From an uncultured Prevotellaceae bacterium (GTDB lineage: Bacteria; Bacteroidota; Bacteroidia; Bacteroidales; Bacteroidaceae): a stretch of 64,000 nucleotides of DNA. The position numbers and the translations under genes are program-made. Location: positions 1 through 64,000 of the forward strand of contig CAMHJQ010000012.1 of the NCBI GenBank assembly GCA_946185485.1, written 5' to 3'. Below the pieces are notes generated by a model, which worked only from the letters and a program-made list of their open reading frames with translations, made no database searches and had not been told where the DNA came from. Of the stretch, positions 27,986 through 35,805 are shown one piece after another. How positions within the stretch are numbered: the first letter of the stretch is position 1; the number at the start of each line of letters is the position of its first letter.

Positions 27986-28016
27986 GACTGGCGGGGGAGT
28001 CGAACCCCCGCCAGTC
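27986..28016 (-). other. Hairpin with tRNA acceptor/T-arm geometry
   Basis: A perfect 12-bp stem closes a 7-base loop. Read on the minus strand: GACTGGC-GGGGG, loop TTCGACT, CCCCC-GCCAGTC. Five T-stem pairs, a canonical TTCRANN loop and seven acceptor-stem pairs match a tRNA minihelix exactly. It is followed by ACAA rather than ACCA, and there is no D or anticodon arm, so it is not a tRNA gene. It lies 61 bases after the MACPF gene stop and has no T-run on either side, so it is not a standard intrinsic terminator, although it could act as a 3'-end stabiliser. Confidence 0.7.
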
Positions 28017-28077
28017 TGTGGTTGTCAGAGTGTCTGCTTCGCTACTCGAAGTGCACTCCTGATGAGTTGTGGCTCCA

Positions 28078-30843
28078 TCAGAACTTGAATGCCTTCTGGC
28101 AGATGATGATGGGATAGCAGATCCAGCCGCTGGGGTAACTGAGAGACTTCAAGTACTGTATGGGATTGCCACGATTGGCGTAGTTGTTCCACTCGCCCTT
28201 GTTGCGCAGGTTCTCGGGGTAGTAGCCTTGTTCTTTCATTTGAGTGCAGTCAATTAACACGGGTGCCTGGTCGTTGTAGTGAATCATGGCAGCATTGCCC
28301 GTTGATGTCTCTATGGACAGAGCGTCGCAGGAGGATCCCGTCTTCAGCTCGCCGAGTTTGGTGTAGACGGTAGTTTTACCGTCGAACTTCTCCTTGTCTT
28401 CGTCGTTGATGGCTCCCAAATAGAGGATATTCTGGTTGACCACGGCTACCCTTTCGGCTTTGGTGCTCTCGCGGGAGTTGTAGCCCACGATGATGCATCC
28501 CGTGGCCTTGGTGTTGAAGCCATAGACACCTTTTTTGAGGAACGATGCCCCAATGGTGCCGTCGGGCTTCTTACCAGTGATGTTGGTGAGGTTCTCGAGC
28601 ATCTTCTTATACTGCGAGGCGTAGGGCACTGTCCAACCATTGGGTGCAAAGCCGCCCCAGGCGTAGAGGTTGTAGGTGTAGTTGTTCACAAGATACCAGT
28701 CGATGTCACCATCATCATTTCTCCAGTAAGGTGAGAATGCGTTGATGTCTCCCCCTTCTTTCCACAGATTGTCCGACATCTGGGGTGCTCCGTTCTGATA
28801 GGTTCGGCCGTTGAAGAAATTGCGGGTGTAGATGTAGTTATTGATTTTGACGAGTGGGTAGACGATGGACTTTCCGTTGTCGGAGTGCTGCAAGGTGTAT
28901 TCCTTCGACGTAGTCTTCAGGTACTTGTTCTCTTTGATGTTCTCGTCGGGGAAGACAGTGAGATGGTTGCCGCGCAGATATACCTGCTTGTAACCTCCCA
29001 CCTCGGTGTCGGAGATGGGCGTGATGATGGGCGTCGAGGGGTCGTCGTACTGTCCCCAGCTGACGTAGTGGGGATAGGAAGCGGGACCGCCGAGATAGAT
29101 GCCGAGGTTGTAGCGGGGCACGCCGTTGACCATGGGATAGATGACGTTGACGCGCTTCGAGGGGTTAAGGGCAGGAATGAACTCAGAGCAGACGCGGGCC
29201 ACGTGGTTGCCGTCGCTGAGGTAGATGTCGCGGATGAGCGACTGGCTGGTGCTGGCGTCCTCCATCGTCTCAAGCACATCCTCACCGATGATGGTGGGCG
29301 GGGTGCTGATGTAGGTCTGGGGCGTGCCTGTGAGGATGGTAGGATCGTTCATCAGTGTGTTCTTATACCAATCCTCGAAGGCTGCACGGCGCTCGGGATC
29401 CGTCTCCTCGCTGACGAGTTCATATAGGGGGACCAGTTGTTCCTTTTGGTTGAAGTCGATGAGTGCCAGATGGTCGAGCCAATCCTGCATCTCGCTCACG
29501 CTGTTGCCGTTGAGCATCAGGCTCTCCTTCCATTCTTTGGCGGCAGACTCATACGCCTCGCTGTAGTCGGGGATGGACACGTCCATGTTGTCATCGTAAC
29601 TGTACGACGCTGTGCTGACGAGTCCCTGACGGGCCTTCGACATCTTGTCGAGCACGCCCTGCAGGGCGTTCTTGGTGCCGTCGGCCTGTCCGCCGCCGCG
29701 CACGCTGGCCTTATAGTAGAAGGCGGTGTGGTTGGAGGCCTGCGCCCTGGACATCTGTGCCTTGACCTTGGCGTCGAGGTCGCTCAGGAAGGTGCCGCCG
29801 TAGGTCACCTCCAGCGAGGCCTTGGCATCGAAGGCGGTGGTCATGTTGGTGGTGTTGCAGGTAACCTGCGTGTGGAGGCGTCCGCCCAGCACGCCACCCA
29901 GGACGACGTGCGTTCCATAGTCGCGCACCAAGCGTAAAAAGCCGTTTGGCGTCGAGGGATAGCGTACGATTTTGCCACGCCTGCTATCAACCGAGTCACC
30001 GTAGATGTCGTGCATAGCCCCTTCGGTCATGTAATATTCAATTAGGTCTGCCTTACTTACGTTGAGGTTGGCGTTGCAAGTTTCGACGTTGATGTCCATC
30101 CAGGCAAACTCGTTGCTCTCGTTCTGCTTGTGGGCGATGTCGAACGAGGCATCGACAGTGGCGCTGGCACCCCAGGCCTGTCCCTCGAGATGAAGCGAGG
30201 CGTTGAGTTTGCGACCCAGTTCCTCAGCGCTGGCACCGCTCTCCTCCACCTGGCTGATGTTGACAGTGGAGTAGTCGAAGGTGATGGCTTTCTCGGTGAA
30301 CATACGGTCCACCTCGAAAATGGGCAGTGTGGCGGTGCGCACGTCGCAGTAGCCGGCATAGGCGTTGTAGCCGTAGCCTATGCCACGGGCCTTGGCACCG
30401 GCCTCCTGAAAGGCGTCGTACTCCTCGTTGTTGCCGCCGTCGTTAATGACATGCTTCTGGGTGATGGGCAGGGAGATGTTTTTCGACTCGTCCTTGGGGA
30501 AGGTAATCTTCAGCGTGGCCGTGCGGTCTGTCCCTGAGGTGTTATCGAGGGAGACGATGTGGAGTGTCGTCGGGCCCATGCCGCTCTTGGGATAGACGTA
30601 GGCGGGCTGGTTGGACTCCTCGACGTCCCACTCGACGGTGGCTGTCCATTCGGCATCCTTGTCGGTGACGAGGTTGAAGTCGGTGGTGCAGCTGTAGGCC
30701 TCCAACTGTGAGAGGGCGGACACGTTGCCGTCGATTCTCGCTTCATTGATTCTGTAGATGTCGCTGTCGCTACAGGCAGCCAGCGTGGCGCTCAGTGCCA
30801 GTGTGGCGAGGAGCGCGGGTAAATGCTTGAATGTTTTTCTCAT
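28078..30843 (-). CDS. MACPF-domain lipoprotein (921 aa)
   Basis: The signal is lipoprotein type (ALSATLAACSDSD, lipobox Cys24). Residues about 45-130 form a BACON/Ig-like domain (YSCTTDFNLVTDKDAEW, then LKITF). The MACPF core spans about 150-480: it opens with GIGYGYNAYAG and carries the superfamily signature YGTHVVLGGVLGG at 309-321, followed by Ala/Ser-rich segments that become the membrane hairpins in this family. The remaining 430 residues are a C-terminal region ending in a Cys-containing, Trp/Gly-rich part (LYAWGGFAPNGWTVP). Known Bacteroidales MACPF proteins (BSAP type) are antimicrobial toxins killing related strains; others are unassigned. It is the last gene of a minus-strand run that starts with a legumain-like protease lipoprotein and its relatives, 54 bases after the preceding gene. 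Pore-forming activity here is inferred. Confidence 0.88.
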   Translation of the reverse strand: MRKTFKHLPALLATLALSATLAACSDSDIYRINEARIDGNVSALSQLEAYSCTTDFNLVTDKDAEWTATVEWDVEESNQPAYVYPKSGMGPTTLHIVSLDNTSGTDRTATLKITFPKDESKNISLPITQKHVINDGGNNEEYDAFQEAGAKARGIGYGYNAYAGYCDVRTATLPIFEVDRMFTEKAITFDYSTVNISQVEESGASAEELGRKLNASLHLEGQAWGASATVDASFDIAHKQNESNEFAWMDINVETCNANLNVSKADLIEYYMTEGAMHDIYGDSVDSRRGKIVRYPSTPNGFLRLVRDYGTHVVLGGVLGGRLHTQVTCNTTNMTTAFDAKASLEVTYGGTFLSDLDAKVKAQMSRAQASNHTAFYYKASVRGGGQADGTKNALQGVLDKMSKARQGLVSTASYSYDDNMDVSIPDYSEAYESAAKEWKESLMLNGNSVSEMQDWLDHLALIDFNQKEQLVPLYELVSEETDPERRAAFEDWYKNTLMNDPTILTGTPQTYISTPPTIIGEDVLETMEDASTSQSLIRDIYLSDGNHVARVCSEFIPALNPSKRVNVIYPMVNGVPRYNLGIYLGGPASYPHYVSWGQYDDPSTPIITPISDTEVGGYKQVYLRGNHLTVFPDENIKENKYLKTTSKEYTLQHSDNGKSIVYPLVKINNYIYTRNFFNGRTYQNGAPQMSDNLWKEGGDINAFSPYWRNDDGDIDWYLVNNYTYNLYAWGGFAPNGWTVPYASQYKKMLENLTNITGKKPDGTIGASFLKKGVYGFNTKATGCIIVGYNSRESTKAERVAVVNQNILYLGAINDEDKEKFDGKTTVYTKLGELKTGSSCDALSIETSTGNAAMIHYNDQAPVLIDCTQMKEQGYYPENLRNKGEWNNYANRGNPIQYLKSLSYPSGWICYPIIICQKAFKF

Positions 30844-30897
30844 TTTTGTTGAATGTTAATATACTATTTTCGATTTACTATTTTTATTTTCGATTTT

Positions 30898-33366
30898 CTA
30901 CCACATGCGCCAAGTGGGGAAGGCTATACGATAGCCGTTGAGGTACCAGCAGTCTGAGGGGGCATCGGCTGGGTAGCAGTTGCCATTCCAAATATTAATC
31001 CAGTAAGTTTCTCTGAATAGAGACCGGTTTTGCAACTCCTCGCCTGGGAATCTCGGGGTACTCCAGTCGTGTTGGGCAATCCTTGTGAGGTGCAGGCCGT
31101 CCACGCTGGTATCCGACCATCCTTCGTCGCCACGGTCATAGACGCGCGTCATGCGGAACATCAGCACCGGTGCATTCCACATGTCGCCGTTAAAGGTGCG
31201 GAGCGACCACTTGGTACGGTTGTAGAAGTAGTTGCGCACGTCGGTGGCGTGGATATCGGCGGTGCTGCGTGGCTGACGTGGATTTTGGGGGGTATTATTG
31301 GCTAAGTTGTCGAACTGATGGAGGCTCTGACGGGCGTAGGAGTCCTCAGCATAAGTTTTCACCATCTGCTCGTTGGCAATATCCTCTAAGTAGATGGGTA
31401 CGTCGCTGTATTGCTCGTGGGTGTAGAATACGGTCTCGGCATCGGGTTTGCTGGGGTACACGTCGGACAGATACCAGTAGAAGTAGTTATCTCCTTTCTG
31501 GTTGAACCTCACCCAGCGCAGCAGCCGCTGCTTGCCAGAACCATCGTCGTAGGCGATGCTGGCGGTCATGCTGCCCTCGCGCGGATCGCCGTTTTGTGCC
31601 GTCAGTTGCTGGAAGTAGTCGCGTATCTCTACCTCGCAGTACTGCAGTAGGTTCCACCAACTGCTGCCCCAAAATGGCCAACCGGTCTCGGCTTTCATAT
31701 CATCGTTAGAAAGACTGCTGAAGCGGGCAAGTCCGTGGCAGAACTGCTCAAGCCAGAAGGCACCGCGTATGGCCTGCATGCGTGTGGGCAGGTTGGTGGC
31801 CCGCTTGTGGTCGGCGCTATAGGTGATGCCATCGAAACTGATGAGGTCGGCGAAGGGTGCCTTCTCGCCTACATGTTGGGGATCGGTGTCTGGGTTGCCG
31901 GCCTGGTAGATGACCACCCACTTGTGGCCATACTGGTCTTGCAGGATGTCGCCGTGGCTATAGTGGGGGAAGCCTGAGAAGTCGCTTAGGTTCATGCCCT
32001 TGCTCTCGCGCGGCGGCGTGTTCCTCAGATCCTCCATGTCGAGTTTGTCCACATCGCGGTTATATACGAACACATCCTCGCAGTTGGGCAGCCGCTTGTA
32101 CTTGTCGAAGGTGGCGGGCGTCTCCCTACTGCCCTTGGCCAGCGTGGCGCCGGTGGCGTAGCGGCACACCCACATCTTGAACGAGCCCTCGTCGGCCGTC
32201 ACGGAGGTGATGTAGTGGTTCTTGGTCATGGCGTAGATGTCGAACGCCTCGGTCTCGTGGTTGGTGGTCTGCTTGTAGAGGGTCTCCGTCTTGAGGTTCG
32301 TGCCAGAATACTTGGCTACGTTCAGCGTGATGTTGTTGCCGCTCATGGTGGCCGAGTTGTAGACCAGGTGCAGGCCGTCCTCCTCCAGTTCTGCTGCCAT
32401 CTGCTCCTTCGAGAGTCCGAAGATCTCCTTGAACACGCTGCTGGGCATCGTCTGGTACACGTCCTTGAAGAAGACGTCGTTGTTGTACTTGAAGACCTTC
32501 GTATAGTCGAAGTCTTTGAAGTATTTCAGCGTCTTGTAGCCGTTGTTGGTAGAGAGGTTCGCGGCCCAGGTCTCGGAGTGCGTCATGGCATACAGCAGCT
32601 CGGCCAGGTTCTGCATGTGCTCGGTCTTGGTGCCCAGGCTCTTGGGCATGATGTGGGTGAGGCGCACGCGGTTCACTGTCTTGTTGACGGTCTTGACGTA
32701 GGGCGAGGGCAGCTTGCTGAGCGTGATCCAGTGGCTGTCGCCCTTGCTGGCAGGACCGAAGGCGGGGCGCACGCAGATCCAGTAGTCCCACAGTCCGTCG
32801 ACGTTCTGCTTCTTCACCACGTCGCCGAAGCGGTAGTAGGCCGTGCCGTCGAACGAGCCGTTGGCACCGTCGCCTATCTGCTCCGGGGTCTTGTAGACAA
32901 TCTGCTTCAGGCCGGGCATCTGCCTGATGCTCACATCAACGATGGCGAGCGACGTGCCGCCGGTCTGGCGGTAGGTAAGCGTGCCCACGAGGTCGTTCTG
33001 GTAGGTGTACGTCGTGGTGGAGGCCGTGACGGCGGTACCCGTCAGCCCGGCAAAGCGCTCGGCAGCGGTTTCGATGTCGGCGGTGTTGACGATGCGCACG
33101 GCGGTGTTCGTGCCGTCGGCATCGCCGATGGCGGGAGCGTAGGTGGCATTCCGCCAGTCATCGGGCATCACGTCGTCGGTGAGCTGGCCCACCACCTGCC
33201 AGAACGTGGCAGCATCGGCCATGTCCTGGTCGGTCTGCTGCTCTGCCTGTTGCTCCTTCTCCTCCTCGGAGAGTTCCTTGTTGTTGTCGCTGCACGAGGC
33301 GACGACGATGCTGAGGCCGCACGTCATGGCGGTCATCAGTACAAAGTCAAATAATCTTTTTGTCAT
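30898..33366 (-). CDS. Large lipoprotein, paralogue B (822 aa), unknown function
   Basis: ATG 33366 (MTKRLFDFVLMTAMTCGLSI, then VVASC) gives a lipoprotein signal with Cys25, followed by an acidic Glu/Gln-rich spacer. Residues 1 to about 440 are nearly the same as in the adjacent paralogue, with a long block of identical DNA. After VFVYNRDV the sequence is unrelated: Trp- and Tyr-rich (WPFWGSSWWNLLQYCEVEI, FYWYLSDVYPS) and ending in TWRMW. A module resembling RFGDVV...WICVRPAF...HWITL near 179-217 recurs at the start of the variable part (HGDILQDQ...WVVIYQAG...LISFD). No known enzyme motif was seen. It lies between its paralogue and the MACPF gene, so the three lipoproteins may act together at the outer membrane. 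An A/T-rich word array covers the upstream gap. Confidence 0.85.
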   Translation of the reverse strand: MTKRLFDFVLMTAMTCGLSIVVASCSDNNKELSEEEKEQQAEQQTDQDMADAATFWQVVGQLTDDVMPDDWRNATYAPAIGDADGTNTAVRIVNTADIETAAERFAGLTGTAVTASTTTYTYQNDLVGTLTYRQTGGTSLAIVDVSIRQMPGLKQIVYKTPEQIGDGANGSFDGTAYYRFGDVVKKQNVDGLWDYWICVRPAFGPASKGDSHWITLSKLPSPYVKTVNKTVNRVRLTHIMPKSLGTKTEHMQNLAELLYAMTHSETWAANLSTNNGYKTLKYFKDFDYTKVFKYNNDVFFKDVYQTMPSSVFKEIFGLSKEQMAAELEEDGLHLVYNSATMSGNNITLNVAKYSGTNLKTETLYKQTTNHETEAFDIYAMTKNHYITSVTADEGSFKMWVCRYATGATLAKGSRETPATFDKYKRLPNCEDVFVYNRDVDKLDMEDLRNTPPRESKGMNLSDFSGFPHYSHGDILQDQYGHKWVVIYQAGNPDTDPQHVGEKAPFADLISFDGITYSADHKRATNLPTRMQAIRGAFWLEQFCHGLARFSSLSNDDMKAETGWPFWGSSWWNLLQYCEVEIRDYFQQLTAQNGDPREGSMTASIAYDDGSGKQRLLRWVRFNQKGDNYFYWYLSDVYPSKPDAETVFYTHEQYSDVPIYLEDIANEQMVKTYAEDSYARQSLHQFDNLANNTPQNPRQPRSTADIHATDVRNYFYNRTKWSLRTFNGDMWNAPVLMFRMTRVYDRGDEGWSDTSVDGLHLTRIAQHDWSTPRFPGEELQNRSLFRETYWINIWNGNCYPADAPSDCWYLNGYRIAFPTWRMW

Positions 33367-33405
33367 ATTCTCAATTCTCAATTTTCAATCTTCAATTCTC
33401 TTGGA

Positions 33406-35763
33406 CTACTGTTCTTTCTTCACCCACACGCTCTCGTACTGGGTTTTCTTCTTCCCATCCTCGGTGAAGGTGAGTTCGCGAGAGGTGACATTCATCCAAG
33501 TCCATCTGTTGGGAGACTCCGCAGCTTCATTCCTTATCGCTTGTTTGGGATGGTTACGATAGTCCTTAGTGAAGTCTAACACCGGGAAATGCGTATAATC
33601 TTTGTTACCCAACATTTTGTGAACCCAATACATGGCCACTTTAACTATGTGGTACGGGCGGGTGGCGATATCGTTGAGTTTGTTGCCCTTGTACTCAAAG
33701 AGACCCATGTCCTTCCACGTAAAGTGGCTTGTCACTTGACACTGTTCCGCTTCATTAAGTTGGCCAAGGAGGTTGTTCTGATAGGTGTTGCCTTCCTTGA
33801 AACAGATGAGATAAGGCACCCAGTGCTGGGTGTGGCCTGTCAGCGATGTGCTGTATCTCATCCTGTCTGCCAGCATACAGTCAACGGGAGCATATAGAAT
33901 GACATCAGCGTCGGTGGGATCATTGGCGTCTTTTTCGTACAGATAATCCCAGGTGTATGGCGTAATATGCTCATTGGCAGCACCTACGGCACTGCCCATA
34001 TGTACATTCGTGATAATATGGTCTTCGTCAAATAGTATTTTTACAAGGTTCTTACGTATGTCTTCGTCCTCAGGCGCCACCTGCCTGACGTAGTCTGGAT
34101 GATGGTCGGCCATGCGTGCCGCCACATTTTCGCACATGTCGTCATCCATCAGGATATTGGCAATCCACTTGGTGACGGTCTCAGCCGATGCCATGTCGTC
34201 ATTATATACCACATCTTTTCCAGGGATGTCATATTCCGACCACGGGAACTCCTTTGTGGTGTGGGTCGCCTGGTCGTTGAGGGTGATGAAGCGTGCCATG
34301 CCGCCGAAGGTGGGGGTCTCTACGCAGACGTAGAAGCGGTCCTGATACCTGATGATGTCGCCGCAGTGGTAGTAGCACTGGTCGTTGTTGGCAGCGTCGG
34401 TGATCTGCGGTGCGATGTTTCGCAGGTTTGTCAGGTCAAGGTCGGCCACGTCGCGGTTATACACAAATACATCCTCGCAGTTGGGCAGCCGCTTGTACTT
34501 GTCGAAGGTGGCGGGCGTCTCCCTACTGCCCTTGGCCAGCGTGGCGCCGGTGGCGTAGCGGCACACCCACATCTTGAACGAGCCCTCGTCGGCCGTCACG
34601 GAGGTGATGTAGTGGTTCTTGGTCATGGCGTAGATGTCGAACGCCTCGGTCTCGTGGTTGGTGGTCTGCTTGTAGAGGGTCTCCGTCTTGAGGTTCGTGC
34701 CAGAATACTTGGCTACGTTCAGCGTGATGTTGTTGCCGCTCATGGTGGCCGAGTTGTAGACCAGGTGCAGGCCGTCCTCCTCCAGTTCTGCTGCCATCTG
34801 CTCCTTCGAGAGTCCGAATATCTCCTTGAACGTGGCATCAGGCATCCCCTGGCACACGCTGCTGAAGTAGGCGGCGTTGTTGTACTGGTAGACTTTCTTG
34901 TAGTCGAAGTCCTTGAAGTATTTCAGGGTCTTGTAGCCGTCGTTGGTGGCGAGGTTCGCGGCCCAGGTCTCGGAGTGGGTCATGGCATACAGCAGTTCGG
35001 CCATGTTCTGCATGTGCTCGCGGTTGGTACCCAGGCTCTTAGGCATGATGTGGGTGAGTTTCACGCGGTTCACCGTCTTGTTCACGGTCTTCACGTAGGG
35101 CGATGGCAGCTTGCTGAGCGTGATCCAGTGGCTGTCGCCCTTGCTGGCAGGACCGAAGGCGGGGCGCACGCAGATCCAGTAGTCCCACAGTCCGTCGACG
35201 TTCTGCTTCTTCACCACGTCGCCGAAGCGGTAGTAGGCCGTGCCGTTGAACGAGCCGTTGGCGCCGTCGGCTATCTGCTCGGGGGTCTTGTAGACAATCT
35301 GCTTCAGACCGGGCATCTGCTTGATGTCCACATCGACGGTGGCGAGCGACGCACCGCCGGTCTGGCGGTAGGTGAGCGTGCCCACGAGGTCGTTCTGGTA
35401 GGTATGCGTCGTGGTGGAGGCCGTGACGGCGGCTCCCGTCAGCTGTGCGAAGCGCTCAGCGGCGGTCTCGATGTCGGAGGTGTTGACGATGCGCACGGTG
35501 TTGTCCGTGCCGTCGGCATCGCCGATGGCGGGAGCGTAGGTGGCATTCCGCCAGTCGTCGGGCATCACGTCGTCGGTGAGCTGGCCCACCACCTGCCAGA
35601 ACGTGGCGGCATCGGCCATGTCCTGGTCGGCCTCCAGCTCGGCCTGTTGCTGCTTCTCCTCCTCGGAGAGTTCCTTGTCTTTGTCGCTGCACGAGGCGGC
35701 GACGAGGCTGAGGCCGCACATCAGCACGGCTGCAAGCACAATATTCGATAGTTTTCTTGTCAT
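33406..35763 (-). CDS. Large lipoprotein, paralogue A (785 aa), unknown function
   Basis: The N-terminus (MTRKLSNIVLAAVLMCGLSL, then VAASC) is a lipoprotein signal with Cys25. Residues 1-439 match paralogue B closely, including the acidic spacer, QDMADAATFWQVVGQLTDDV and the RFGDVV...WICV module near 180-200. The C-terminal 345 residues differ entirely from B; they open with a second copy of the module (HCGDIIRYQDRFYVCVE...FITLND) and end in WMNVTSRELTFTEDG with a Lys-rich tail. No catalytic motif was recognised. The gene lies 42 bases after the protease-fusion gene. The conserved-N, divergent-C pattern suggests a common anchor or partner-binding part with exchangeable outer domains. Confidence 0.85.
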   Translation of the reverse strand: MTRKLSNIVLAAVLMCGLSLVAASCSDKDKELSEEEKQQQAELEADQDMADAATFWQVVGQLTDDVMPDDWRNATYAPAIGDADGTDNTVRIVNTSDIETAAERFAQLTGAAVTASTTTHTYQNDLVGTLTYRQTGGASLATVDVDIKQMPGLKQIVYKTPEQIADGANGSFNGTAYYRFGDVVKKQNVDGLWDYWICVRPAFGPASKGDSHWITLSKLPSPYVKTVNKTVNRVKLTHIMPKSLGTNREHMQNMAELLYAMTHSETWAANLATNDGYKTLKYFKDFDYKKVYQYNNAAYFSSVCQGMPDATFKEIFGLSKEQMAAELEEDGLHLVYNSATMSGNNITLNVAKYSGTNLKTETLYKQTTNHETEAFDIYAMTKNHYITSVTADEGSFKMWVCRYATGATLAKGSRETPATFDKYKRLPNCEDVFVYNRDVADLDLTNLRNIAPQITDAANNDQCYYHCGDIIRYQDRFYVCVETPTFGGMARFITLNDQATHTTKEFPWSEYDIPGKDVVYNDDMASAETVTKWIANILMDDDMCENVAARMADHHPDYVRQVAPEDEDIRKNLVKILFDEDHIITNVHMGSAVGAANEHITPYTWDYLYEKDANDPTDADVILYAPVDCMLADRMRYSTSLTGHTQHWVPYLICFKEGNTYQNNLLGQLNEAEQCQVTSHFTWKDMGLFEYKGNKLNDIATRPYHIVKVAMYWVHKMLGNKDYTHFPVLDFTKDYRNHPKQAIRNEAAESPNRWTWMNVTSRELTFTEDGKKKTQYESVWVKKEQ

Positions 35764-35805
35764 AATGGTCTTATACTTTATTATATTATATATAGTTAAG
35801 CCTGT

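Larger units (their letters stand above)
27545..28077. other. Non-coding interval with several repeat structures
   Basis: No credible gene was found between the fimbrial regulator and the MACPF gene. The interval holds two inverted arrays of an 11-bp unit, two perfect palindromes and a tRNA-arm-like hairpin, each listed separately. Small frames of about 60 codons here lack any start context or protein-like composition. Confidence 0.7.

Noticed and set aside
27986..28016. tRNA gene
   Set aside because: Only the acceptor/T-arm hairpin exists; no D arm, anticodon arm or CCA.
34099..35751. 550-codon open frame on the plus strand, and a similar 379-codon frame at 32215-33354
   Set aside because: Both mirror the same conserved part of the two paralogous lipoproteins; Val/Gly/Arg/His-rich antisense translations with no signal or domain. 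The sense frames have lipoprotein signals.
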